A stretch of DNA of 64,000 nt from Prinsepia uniflora (taxonomy: Eukaryota; Streptophyta; Magnoliopsida; Rosales; Rosaceae). Positions 22,687 through 33,109 of the stretch are shown piece by piece (position 1 is the first letter of the stretch; every line of letters begins with the position of its first letter). Where the stretch lies: assembly GCA_032719365.1 (NCBI GenBank), contig CM064870.1, positions 43,122,194 through 43,186,193 of the forward strand, read 5' to 3'. The notes below the pieces were generated by a model. That model was given only the letters and a program-made list of their open reading frames with translations. It did no database searches and had not been told where the DNA came from. A program made the position numbers and the translations under genes.

Positions 22687-25027
22687 TGTAACGACCCGTC
22701 CCGGGAGTCAAGATTAGCAAAGTCATTACTAATGGATTAGTGAGCTTAATCAGTGTTTAGTTGGTTACATTAGGTTCGTTAGCGTAAAATGACGATTTTG
22801 CCTCTAGTTTGGGCAAAATGTTGACTTTTAGTTCGGACGGTCAATTGGGCATTGACTGATGACTGTGACGTAGTTTGGGACGTCACGAGTCCGTAGATAG
22901 GTGGCACGCCCGATTCCGACATCCGAGGAGGAAGTTATGATGTTCGGAAAGTTGAGGGCATTTTTGTAATTTGGTTAAAAATGAGGAAATTGTTGACTTT
23001 TCGCATGACAAAGCTTTTTCACGCAAACCAAGAACCGTTAGGTAGATCTCGCCGTCCTGAGTACAACGATAGGCAGCATGCCTTTATCGGACGTAGGACG
23101 AGTGAGATATGGATCTAGAACGGTTAAGGGTAGAATCGTAATTTGGACATTTAGGGGCAGTTTGGTTTTTTTGTGCCTTGGGATTTGTGCCAATCGGATA
23201 AGGACAAGTGTACAGAGCTGGTTGGATATTTTGAGTTTGGGATCACATGATTGGACACGTGGGCTGTGTCTGGTGGCTTCTAGCCACTTGCACGATTCAA
23301 TTAAATTGGCTGTGTTTTGAGAGTGAGCCGTGCTTGGAAGAACAGAGACTGAAATAGAGAGAAGAACTCGAGCAGTCCCAAGGTGTGTGAGTCCTAGACG
23401 TTGAGTGTGTGTGATCAGGGGTTAGGTGAAGGTGGGGGAGTGAGTTTTGGGTGAGAGTTGTGAAGAAAGGTTGAGAGGAGGGGAGCTTTTTCAGAAAAAC
23501 AGAGAAGGGCCGTGGTGGTGATGCTGCCGTGTTTCGGTTAAGACCTTCGAGCTTGGAGTTGTGGGAGTGTTTAGAGAACGGAGGAGTGACGGAAGACGGG
23601 CTGGGCCACGGCGGAGCTCATGACGGTACACGAATAGGTAAGCTTCCCCCTGTTTCCCCTGTTTTTCCCGATTGGTTCAAATCGAAAGTTGTGACTTTTG
23701 GGCTGTTGTTGACTAGTTCTTTGGATTTTAACGGTGTTAGGGAGGTAGGACAGAGCTCAAGGACTCGAACCCGTGGCTGGAAGGACGACGGGTGGCCGGG
23801 AACGGTAACTGGGTTTTCTGGGCTTTTGTTCGAACTTTGGAAGGTGAGATTTTGACTCTAATTTCGTGTTTTCTTTATTGAAATTGATCTTTTAGAATGG
23901 GACAAACCTAATAGGACAATTAGAATGAAAAATCAAGGAGAAATGAGGGAAAACCGTGAACGCCGGTTTAGCCTGGACCGGACCGGTTCGAACCAGGTGG
24001 ACCGAGTTCACCTAGGGTTAACGATGACACTGTTCACGAGCGTGGGTCTCACGCGCAGTACCTTCCAGACGCGCGTGGGTCTCACGCGCAGTACCTTCCA
24101 GACGCTCGTGGGGGCGCGTGGGGCCTAGTTTGAGGAAGTTTCCAACATGACTTTTAAAGTATTCGATGTAACGAACATTTTGGCACTGATTTCGAGATGA
24201 TCGGACATCGTCTCGATATGTTTCGGGGTATCCGAAGGTTTTAGACCTCGGTTAAAAATAGTTAAAAATACGGGAAAATTATGGGGCTTTAGTATGACCT
24301 TTGTGAAGTAGTTAGTGACCTTATATTGGGATTTGGACAGGTTCGGGAAAGCCGAGGATGGTGGAATAGCCGGGAACGGCGTAAGTGCACGCGTATCGAG
24401 GCGACGTCGAAATGGTCCGTGAGTGGACTTTGCTTTCTAACTCTTGATGCATGCATATATGCTTTTATATGTTTTCTATACTCGGTTCTATGATTTGAAT
24501 TATGATTGTGATGGTTTACGGTTTGTGCACGTTTTTCGAGAAAATGACGGTATTTCACGTTTTACGAGATTTTGATGGCTATTGTGATTTAACCTGGTTT
24601 TAACGATTTGATTTCAAAGAAAGTAAAAGGCTTTTGGAAAGTGTTTTCGGGCTCGAAGCCCAGTTCAAAAAGTGGTTTTGAGAAAGAGGATTTAGGGTTT
24701 TGGAATCGGAATTCCGGGTGACGATTCGGGATTCGATTAGGGACTTGAAAGTGGATTTCCGAGTTTGGGTTCGGAATGGTTATTCCAGATGCCGGCTTAC
24801 GGAATGATGGTTGCGGACTCGGATCTGGAAAGGAAATGGTTATGAGTTCTGGATTTGGATTCGGAATGACGGTGCTGGATGCCGGAAGGGCTTCAGACCA
24901 GTGATTTCGGATTCGGGTTTGGGTATGGATTTAGAAATTATTTTCAAATGGTTTTGGATTGGATTTTCTGGATCTGGTTATTGGGTTTAAAGACCCAGAT
25001 ATTTTGATTGACGGGGGACGGGCCCAT

Positions 25028-28000
25028 TGTAACGACACGTCCCGAATTCCAGGATTAGATTAGTGATTAATCTTGATTAGTGAGGTTGAACGGTGGTTAG
25101 TAGGGCGGAATCGGACAAAATGTGCAAAATGACCGTTTTGCCCCTGGTCGTGGGTAAAATGTTGACTTTTTGATCGGGCGGTCAAATGGACTTTGACCGA
25201 TGACCGTGACGTAGTTCGGGATGTCACGAGTTCATAGACAGGTGGCACGTTCGATTCCGACATCCGAGGAGAAAGTTATGATGTTCGGAAGTTGAGGGGT
25301 ATTTTGGTAATTTGGTTAATTGGGGTCAAATGTTGACTTTTTGACCGGGAGGTCCGATGGACGAGGGCCAAGGACCGTTACGTAGGTATCTTCGATAGGA
25401 ATCCAACGACAGGCGGCATGCCGAAATCGGAGATTCGACGACGAAGTTATGGTCAAGGAAACGAACTAACGAACCGAGGCTCGGATTAAAATAATAATAT
25501 AATAATGAATAGTAACCGATGACTGTGCACATCCGGATGAGTGACAAGTGTCACCCATCCCCTAATCTAAGCCCTAAAACCTGATCCATGTCTCCCTACA
25601 TCATCATTACAACCTCATTATCACCATTAATCTCAACTAATTAATCCCCCTAATTTTCCTTCTCTGTGTCTTTGAACCCGTGAGCAACTGAGTGTGAGGG
25701 ATGGGGGAATTGGCTGATTTCTTACAGCAAAATTGTGAGAATTGAGTGAGTATGAAGACTGTGATAACTAAGAGAAACACGGGAGACAGAGTGTGGAGGG
25801 GGGGCTGAAGCAAAAACCGAAAATTGAGTTTGGGAGGCAAATTCGAAATCAAATCATAGGGCCGTGAGGATCGAATTGGAGGTTACATTCAGCTTCCTGG
25901 GATCCCTACGATCAGTTTCGTCGAAAGAACGAGAAGATTTGGCCACCAATTGGCTCTGAACTAACCGGGTGACAGTAATGGAGTTTGAAGGTCGAGTCGT
26001 GATCTTGGAGCGATCAAACGGTGTAATTGATGATGGGAAATAGTTTCTCATGATCCATTGATGCTTCTGGGTTCATCAATTGGATGAAATCGGTGGTCAT
26101 TGTGGAAGTTCCATGATTGCACAGTAACCGGGTGTTCTTCGTGGATCATCGTTGAATCGTGGAATTGTAGGCAATGTTTTGTGTAATCAACGTTACAGAA
26201 CCTTAATTTAACTTATAAAGAAACTAACTGAATGATCAATTGGAAGATTTAAGGTCGAATTGATAGGATTGGAACCGGGTCGTCTCGCGGGTTAATTGGA
26301 CCCGTTTACCAGACAAACGGGTTGGGCTAGTACCACTGTAGCAGGCGCGTGGGTTTCATGCGCAGCCACTCACGGCGGCGCGTGGGCACGAATCTCGAGG
26401 TGAGGTCAACATGACTTCTGTCCTATTTAATGTAACGAACATTTTGGGATTGGTTTCGCGTCGATCGGACACCGTCTCGATATTGTTCGGGATGTCCGAA
26501 GGTTTTAAATTAAGTTTAAAAATAGTTAAAAATTCAGAAAAATTACGGAACTTTGATAGGATGTTAATGTGGAGGTTAGTAACCCTCTAATGTGATTTGA
26601 ACAGGATTGGGAGTCCCGGTGATAGTGGTGAGGCCCGGGAGGGCCGGTGGCACGCGTATCGAGGCATACCGTTAAAACGGTCTGTGAGTGGACTTTGGTT
26701 TTATAAATTATATGCATGCCTAACTATTTTATATGGATTGTGATTGTGATTGTATGTTGTTGATTTGGTTGTTGGTGAATTGTACGGTTTCGCGTATTTC
26801 GAGGCGATTTACGTGCTTGCACGTAAATCGAGGTTTCCGGTTTTACTTGGATTTTCCATATTTAGGACTTGGATATAATATGATGAAATGGTTTTGAAAT
26901 TGGAAATATAAACTCGGGCTTAAGGCCCACTTGTTTTGGAAATTTCGGACTTGGAGTCCATTTGAGTACGTAATCGGGCCGGGGCCCAGTTGGTTAATGA
27001 AATCGGGTCAGGGGCCCAGTTGATATGAAATCGGGCTGAGACCCATTTGAGTTATGTTATCGGGCCAGGGGCCCAGTTGATTTACGAATTCGGGTCGTGG
27101 GCCCAGTGGGTTTATAAGTCGGGCTGCGGGTCCAGTTGGTTTACAAATCGGGCCGTGGGCCCAGTGGTTCATAAAATCGGGCATGAGGCCCAGTTGGATT
27201 ATAAATGGAATTATGTGGTTTTATGGAAATTTCGGGCAGGGCCCATTGTAATGATGTGATAAAAGGATTTAATAAAACTGTTTTCCATATACCATCTGGA
27301 TACAAGGATATATGATGGTCTCCTCCAGATGTCTGGGACACTGGGGAAGTCACGGTGCATTGCCTGTGAGGGGTCATTATACGGAGCAGCCGGACCGTAT
27401 GATGACTCAGGAGCAAGATTGCTATGATTGACGTCAGGGACGTCAGACATCAGGGATGTCGGATATATGGACCCGGAGAGACCCCGGGCAGCACGCGTAG
27501 CTTATTAAACCGTGAGATATGACGTTAGGGACGTCAAGCGTCTGGGACGCTAAGCATCAGGGATTCTGGTGATGGTAATGGTAAAATATGGATTAATAAA
27601 TCTATGAAATGGCTTTTCGGTTGGATATGTGTTATGTGGTAAAAATGGATTATTGGTTATGAAATGGTATGTCAGGTCGGGGACCCTAAATGGTTTTGGA
27701 TTTATGGATTTATATTTATGGCTTTGGGCGGTGGCCCACATGGTTTTAATATGTCTGGTGGTGGTATCCCACAGTTTTGGGCCGAGTTCCCACACTTGGT
27801 TTTTGGGTTAACGGTTTTTGGGCTAAGGCCCTAATGGCTCGGTTGAGCAAACGTTTTGGTTACTGGTTTTCGTGGCATGCATACGTTTTTATTGGAGGGC
27901 ATAAATGTCTTATAAATGTATTTGATAAACTTATTGGTTTTTGTCCACTCACAGCTTTTAGTTTTAATGCCCTTCAGGTTGATTACGGGTGCGATTGCAG

Positions 28001-28160
28001 CAGAGACTGGGACATTGCACACCTCCTCCATCAATCCTTGCGCACTCTGGATGCCCCGTTGGGCAGTGGCTCTTGGTTATCCCTTGTCTGATACCCCTTG
28101 TTGGACGGGAGCAGGGCACATTCCACGGTAATCCCGGGGGGATTGGGATGGGTCCTGTCA
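25028..28160 (+). mobile_element. Nested solo LTR (N3, P subfamily) inside L3
   Basis: It starts TGTAACGACACGTCCCG and ends ATGGGTCCTGTCA, 3133 bp. The flanks are CCCAT (25023-25027) and CCCAG (28161-28165), a 5-bp duplication with one mismatch. Host LTR sequence of the TTTAAAG type ends at the left edge and resumes at the right edge. It closely resembles the LTR at 48297-51647 and the E1 LTR. Bracket arms CTGTGAGTGGAC (26682-26693) and GTCCACTCACAG (27943-27954) are perfect complements over 12 bp. Confidence 0.9.
26911..27571 (+). repeat. Hairpin arrays of N3 (GGGCC and GACGTC types)
   Basis: From 26911 to about 27247 there are about ten units of roughly 30 bp, each with a dyad: GGGCTtaAGGCCC, GGACTtggAGTCC, GGGCCagGGGCCC, GGGTCgtGGGCCC and similar. 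From 27430 come GACGTC-agg-GACGTC, GACATC-agg-GATGTC, AGCGTC-tgg-GACGCT (27537-27551) and AGCATC-agg-GATTCT, the last partly decayed. Arms change together while spacers stay at about 3 nt. Confidence 0.82.
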
Positions 28161-28168
28161 CCCAGAAT

Positions 28169-28332
28169 GGGTTTAAAGACCCGGATTGAGTTTAAAGACT
28201 CGGGAGTTTAAAGACTCGGATATATTGATATTTCCCCCGTAGGCCTGTTGAGTTTAAAGACTCAGAGTTTAAAGACTCGGATTATTGAGGCTTGGTTATT
28301 GAGTTTAAAGACTCGGGAGTTTAAAGACTCGG
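28169..28332 (+). repeat. Hairpin array of L3 (TTAAAG loop)
   Basis: Repeated units are GGGT-TTAAAG-ACCC (from 28169) and GAGT-TTAAAG-ACTC (several to 28332). The arms differ by one paired change (GGGT/ACCC against GAGT/ACTC) around an unchanged 6-nt centre. One more unit lies before the nested insertion, near 24986-24999. Confidence 0.82.
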
Positions 28333-28767
28333 ATAGATCCAGCAGGTTCGGTGAATGAAATGTGGCATGGTTTTCATAAAGATTTTCCGATGTTTTGGGC
28401 AGTGGCCCAGATGAAATGGTTTTCGTTGGTTATAATGGTTTTTGATGGTTTTGGGCTGAGGCCCGGGATTTGAGAAAAAAGAAAATGTGTTTTGTTTTCG
28501 TACATGGTTTTATGATATGAAATTGATATGCATGCATTGGTTTTTACGCGTAGGGTATAAATGTATGTGTTTTCTTATAACTGTTTTTGAACTTAAACTT
28601 TATTTTTGTCCACTCACAGTCTTTTCGTGTTCTCGATACCCTCCAGGTTGTTGCGGCGCAGGCTGTTGGTCGAGAGAGACGGAGACATCACACTCATGAT
28701 CCACAGTAAACTCTGAGCACTCTAGGAAGTTGGAAGATGTTGAGACGTTCGGTTCGGAAATCCCTTG

Positions 28768-28832
28768 TCCGACTTACATGTCACACGAAGGTTGGACGTC
28801 CGTTTAGCCTTCGTGTCATGCGTAAGTCAGAC
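28768..28832 (+). repeat. Bulged terminal hairpin of L3
   Basis: An inner perfect stem ACACGAAGG / CCTTCGTGT (28783-28791, 28808-28816) encloses a loop containing GGACGTCC. An outer stem GACTTAC / GTAAGTC continues it with a bulge. It lies about 50 bases before the LTR end, next to the conserved GACGGGAGCAGG. Confidence 0.75.
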
Positions 28833-28888
28833 GGGAGCAGGGTTTAGTCCCTAATCCTGGGGGATTAGGGGTGGGCCCTGACAGAATC

Positions 28889-28917
28889 CCATTGCTCCCC
28901 TCTTTGCTCTTGGTCAT

Positions 28918-28966
<49 letters not shown>

Positions 28967-29503
28967 CTCTCTCTCTTTCTTTTTCTTAGTTGGCTAAAAA
29001 TAATGTATGGCAACTTTTTTATAAATCAATAAAAAGGCAATTGGTGGCTTAGTCAAGTAAGATACACCTAATAAGCATTAAAATAAAATTTATAATTTTA
29101 AAAATTAAAAAAATAAACTTTATGACCACATGGCTTATAATTGTCCCATTTTTCCCCTTAAAATAATTTGCTATTATATTCTACAAGAAGCTAAATTTGT
29201 AATGTCTTCTCTTACAGAACTTGAGTATAACTCTCTCTCTCTCTCTCTTTTTCTTTTTCTTAGTTGGCTAAAAATAATGTATGGCAACTTTTTTATAAAT
29301 CAATAAAAAGGCAATTGGAGGCTTAGTCAAGTAAGATACACCTAATAAGCATTAAAATAAAATTTATAATTTTAAAAATTAAAAAATAAACTTTATGACC
29401 ACATGGCTTATAATTGTCCCATTTTTCCCCTTAAAATAATTTGCTATTATATTCTACAAGAAGCTAAATTTGTAATGTCTTCTCTTACAGAACTTGAGTA
29501 TAA
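28889..29503. repeat. CT microsatellite and tandem duplication of about 273 bp
   Basis: A (CT)n run occupies about 28919-28978. Sequence from 28981 to 29230 is repeated almost exactly at 29255-29503 (offset 274 at the start and 273 at the end, one A lost). A shorter CT run lies between the copies. One visible substitution is ggTggctt against ggAggctt. No gene is present. Confidence 0.85.
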
Positions 29504-30270
29504 TTGTAATATAGATCAAAAGTGGACTACATTTCTTTTTAAGGAGGCCTTTGGAACGTGAAAGTTTGATTTTTTTGGATTGGTTGTAATATGGGTTCTT
29601 CTTTGTTTTAATGATTTTATTTTGTATTAAAAAAATATGGGAACTTTCTAAATACCCATTCACATTTTTTTTTTTGACAGTTGGATTATTTTTTTGATTC
29701 CGGTAGCCAAATTGTGATGAGCAAGGAGGATTAAAACTAGTCTGGTCACAGTGATCCTTTTTTTTGGCCAAAATGATCATATTGATTGGAGTAAACAAAG
29801 TTTGAGCCTTTGCGGAGTAATGATGTAATGAAAGTGGACAGAAGCAGTTTGTGTAAATCCAAAGGCAGAAAATTTAAATGGATTTTAAGTCATTATTTTA
29901 TTTTAGATTTCATTATCAAATAATGCATCCCCTTGTGTTTTGTCTGTTATCATTTGGTGTAGGACCTGCGAAACAATTGAGACACAATGACAGCTGCCAA
30001 AATTTGTGACAAATGTTGATAGTTATAATATGTTGAGCCGAATTTAATTGATAGATTCCTTTAAGATCCTCAATGACTTAACCTTAGGGGCATATCATGT
30101 GGACACACTACCAACTCAAGCTCATAATACCTACTCCATGCTCAGGCGCAAGTAGCAAGGCAACATTTGGCTACTCGGGTATCACTCAATTGCTTATTCC
30201 AAGTACAACTCAATTGCCTACTGAGTAGCGCCTGATTGAAGAGCGCCCAACCAACAAGGAATGCGCCTCC
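29504..30270. other. Non-genic sequence left of the complete element
   Basis: Up to about 30020 this is AT-rich without a supported gene; an apparent antisense frame near 29454-29798 is lysine/asparagine-rich and looks random. From about 30030 (tgttgagcc...) to 30275 the base composition changes, and this sequence continues across the young insertion into 40493. It could be part of another, older LTR, but I cannot show ends. Confidence 0.4.
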
Positions 30271-30784
30271 ATAAATGACAGGACCCGCCCCGATCCCACA
30301 GGGACCACAAGGGGACGTGCCCTGCTCCCGTCTGACACCCAATAATTCATACCAATTTTAACCTCAAAACATTTAAAAGCATAAATAACCAAATTAAAGT
30401 CATACATAAAATCCGAATTAAACGAATGTCAGACAAGGGATATAATCCAAAATTACAAATTTGCGAGCACGACTCTAAAGTAATCCTGCGGGTACACCGC
30501 CCAGCAGGGGTTCAGGTACGCAGAAGTAGATCTATGCCTCAGCCTCTGGTTCCTCCTCTACCTCAGTTTCCCGACCTGGAGGGGTTATCAAAACAGTAAG
30601 GGTGAGTGGACCGAAACACAAGTTTATGAAATCGTTTGATAAGTAAAACATATAATTTACCCCTCCGTTTTCCAAATATGCGTGCACCATAATTCCAAAA
30701 TCATAAACCATATAATATGAACCATAAGGCATATAGCAAAACCATAACCATAATTTTAGTTGCTGCACTATACACTCCAATCCC

Positions 30785-30971
30785 GACATCCCTGATGTCT
30801 GACGTCCCTGACGTCCAATAGGTCACAATCACAAGGCTACGCGTGCCACTCGGGTCTCAATTCCGAGTTCAATCCCCGAACCCCGTTCGGGTACAGCATC
30901 CCCGATGCTTAGCGTCATAGACGCTGGACGTACTAGACGTCCGTGACCTCTCCGGGGTACCTCATCCGGAG
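30785..30971 (-). repeat. Array of eight inverted repeats in the LTR (copy at 38197-38383)
   Basis: There are eight perfect inverted repeats in 187 bases. GACATC/GATGTC 30785-30799; GACGTC/GACGTC 30801-30815; ACTCGG/CCGAGT 30848-30868; CCCGAA/TTCGGG 30875-30891; AGCATC/GATGCT 30895-30909; AGCGTC/GACGCT 30911-30925; GGACGT/ACGTCC 30926-30942; CTCCGG/CCGGAG 30950-30971. Loops are 3 to 10 nt. Four of these stems recur in the P subfamily LTRs. Confidence 0.92.
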
Positions 30972-31550
30972 GAGACAATATAATATGGAAGGATCTATAC
31001 AGTGCAGTAACAAATACATTTTATTGATATCCACATGCAAACATATATATATACATAGGTAGAATCCGAACCAATTATTCAGTTTCATCGGACGGGTCTC
31101 AAGCCCAAATACCGTGAAACGTGCCATAACCATATTTTCCATATCATCAAAACCGTCATTATTTTAGCATGTGAATAAGTATAATAAAACCAGAAAACAT
31201 TTATGCACACAAGGGTTTAAGAAAATGGCCCACTCACAGTACAATCCTGCTAGAAACCGAACGTATACCCTCGTCCTGGTACAAATGTACAATCCCTGTC
31301 AAATCCAAGTATTCGTAAAGGTCAAATTAAACCCCCAACATTCAACCATGAAAGCCTAGGTCGAAACCGACCCGGGAAAGCCGCCCGAACGCGCTTCCCA
31401 AGGCAATAAACCTTATTTTGACCAACTTAATGATCTCCGATCGACCCGAAACCACCGCCATTGGATCCGGATCGTCGAAACCTAAAGAATGGTGGTGGTC
31501 CCACCAGAAACACTGTTCACACGCGCCCCCACGCGCCGGTCAACGTGGCG

Positions 31551-31900
31551 GTCAACGCAGGAACAGTTCCTGCTGACGTCATCGCTGACGTCACTGCTGA
31601 CGTCAGCATGACGTCATGCTGACGTCATCTGACAGCTGTCAGGTCTGACGTGTCAGACTCTGACAGGTGCCACGTGTCAACATCCAATTGGTCCACCTCA
31701 CTGATCTGTCAGACCACGTGTCAGATCTGACATGTGCCACGTGTCAGCACGGCACTGGTCCACGTCACTGACATGTCAGTGACACGTGGCAGTCCCTGAC
31801 TGGTCCACGTCACTGACATGTCAGTGCTGACTGTGCACTGACATGTGACACGTGTCGGCTCACGGTTGGTCCACGTCATCTGACAGGCTGACAGGGTGCC
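31551..31900 (-). promoter_or_regulatory. Dense C-box/G-box (bZIP-type) motif cluster in LTR (copy at 38963-39312)
   Basis: The stretch contains five GACGTC cores (about 31573-31627) and five CACGTG cores (about 31670-31855). It also has several CCACGTCA and palindromic TGACATGTCA or GACAGCTGTC sites. GACGTC and CACGTG are the classic C-box and G-box cores bound by plant bZIP factors, and by bHLH factors for CACGTG. Lying in U3, the cluster could act as an enhancer. It is not seen in the other LTRs of the window. Confidence 0.75.
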
Positions 31901-33076
31901 ACGTCAGCACCACTGTCCTCAGACGGGTTGACCCGTTTTCCTGCAACTCGGGTCGATCAGACCCGCGATCGAGACCCGGTTGCCATTCCTTCATTTCTGG
32001 GTCATTTTGGTTCCTTTCAATTCGTATTTACTCGCCTTAAATCCTAGATTAGTTCTAAGTAATTAGAATTGAGAAACACGGATCGAATCGAGGGCCTACC
32101 TTGAAGAACAGCTCTGGCCTCCCGTCGCAGTTTTGCCACCGCCCTGAGCTCCACCGGCCACGAGTTCGATTCCAGAAGGTTCCTGGATGTTCCTAGAGTT
32201 GATTAGGATTGATCACTGACCAGTTTAAACGTGGGAAAAGATTTACCAGAAATCTGGGTTGAAACCGCCACGGGTTTCCCCTGCTTCCTTCCGCGCCGCC
32301 GTCTGCCGCCGTCCACCGCCGTGCCTCCGTCCTTCCCCGGGAGTCCAGCAACACACAGACACAATGAGTGGGTGGTTTGCTGGAAAGGTTGGATCGAAAT
32401 GGCAGAAATGTGCCCTGCGGGTGGGAAATATAAAGAATTGGAGGGAAGGAAATGGATGGCTCAGATTGAATCTCCAGATTAGATCAAGGGCTGAGATCTG
32501 ATCTGGGGTTTTCAATCCAAAGGCTGACATTTAAAGCTGGTACAATTGTTTAATTAATCCAATAGTGGATCTGATCCAATCTAGCCAATGGGTGAGTGAC
32601 ACTTGTCACTCCCCAGGTGTCCTTCAATCAGAATTTCTGAATATAATATTCGACACGAAAACCGAGACACGAACTTCCCGAATTCACGTTTCTGACCATA
32701 ACTTCCTCGTACGAAGTCCGATTTCAGCGTGCCGCCTGTCTACGGACTCAGGACGTTGAGGCCTACCCAACGGTCCTTGAGTCAACTGAAAATTAGTTGT
32801 CAAAAGAAAAGTCAACATTTTCCCCCGAGAGTCCAAATTACGGTAATGCCCCTGAACTTCCGATAGCCATAACTTTCACCCTGATCGTCCGAATCGGACG
32901 TGCCACCTGTCTATGAACTCGTGACGTCCCGAACTACGTCACGGTCATAGGTCAAAGTCCATTTAGTTCATAAATCAAAAAGTCAATAATTTGACCATAC
33001 CATTCACAAGGGTAAAATCGTCAAATCACACATTAAATTACAAAATGAGAATCCTCGAATTTCCGGGGTGTTACAA

Positions 33077-33088
33077 CCTTCCCCCCTT
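33077..33088 (-). other. Polypurine tract of the complete element
   Basis: On the minus strand AAGGGGGGAAGG ends one base before the 3' LTR start. This is the usual primer position for plus-strand DNA synthesis. Confidence 0.9.
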
Positions 33089-33109
33089 AAGAAATTTCGT
33101 CCCGAAATT

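Larger units (their letters stand above)
22687..28883 (+). mobile_element. LTR (L3, Q subfamily), target duplication GAATC, split by a nested LTR
   Basis: It starts TGTAACGACCCGTCCCGGG and ends GGGCCCTGACA (the usual TGTCA altered to TGACA). It is flanked by GAATC at 22682-22686 and 28884-28888. Its own sequence is 22687-25027 plus 28161-28883, about 3.06 kb. It carries tandem CACGCGC palindromes (24037-24120), arm GTGAGTGGAC near 24419, a TTTAAAG hairpin array on both sides of the insertion, stem AGGGTAT/ATACCCT (28552-28558, 28636-28642), and a long bulged hairpin near its end (28768-28832). It appears to be a solo LTR. Confidence 0.9.
30276..33075 (-). repeat. 3' LTR of the complete element
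   Basis: On the minus strand it begins TGTAACACCCCGGAAATTCG at 33075 and ends GGGGCGGGTCCTGTCA at 30276. The order on that strand is: promoter-like block with TTGAC and TGACG motifs (33000-32880), palindrome 32594-32611, a bZIP-type motif cluster (31900-31551), first bracket arm (about 31215-31204), a TATA-like TATATATAT (about 31043-31053), hairpin array (30971-30785), inner stem GGAGGGGT/ACCCCTCC (30659-30666, 30578-30585) around GTCCACTCAC, and the tail. The start of transcription is not determined. Confidence 0.95.

Noticed and set aside
29454..29798. A 114-codon minus-strand frame.
   Set aside because: It is lysine/asparagine-rich translation of AT-rich DNA overlapping the tandem duplication, with no domain.
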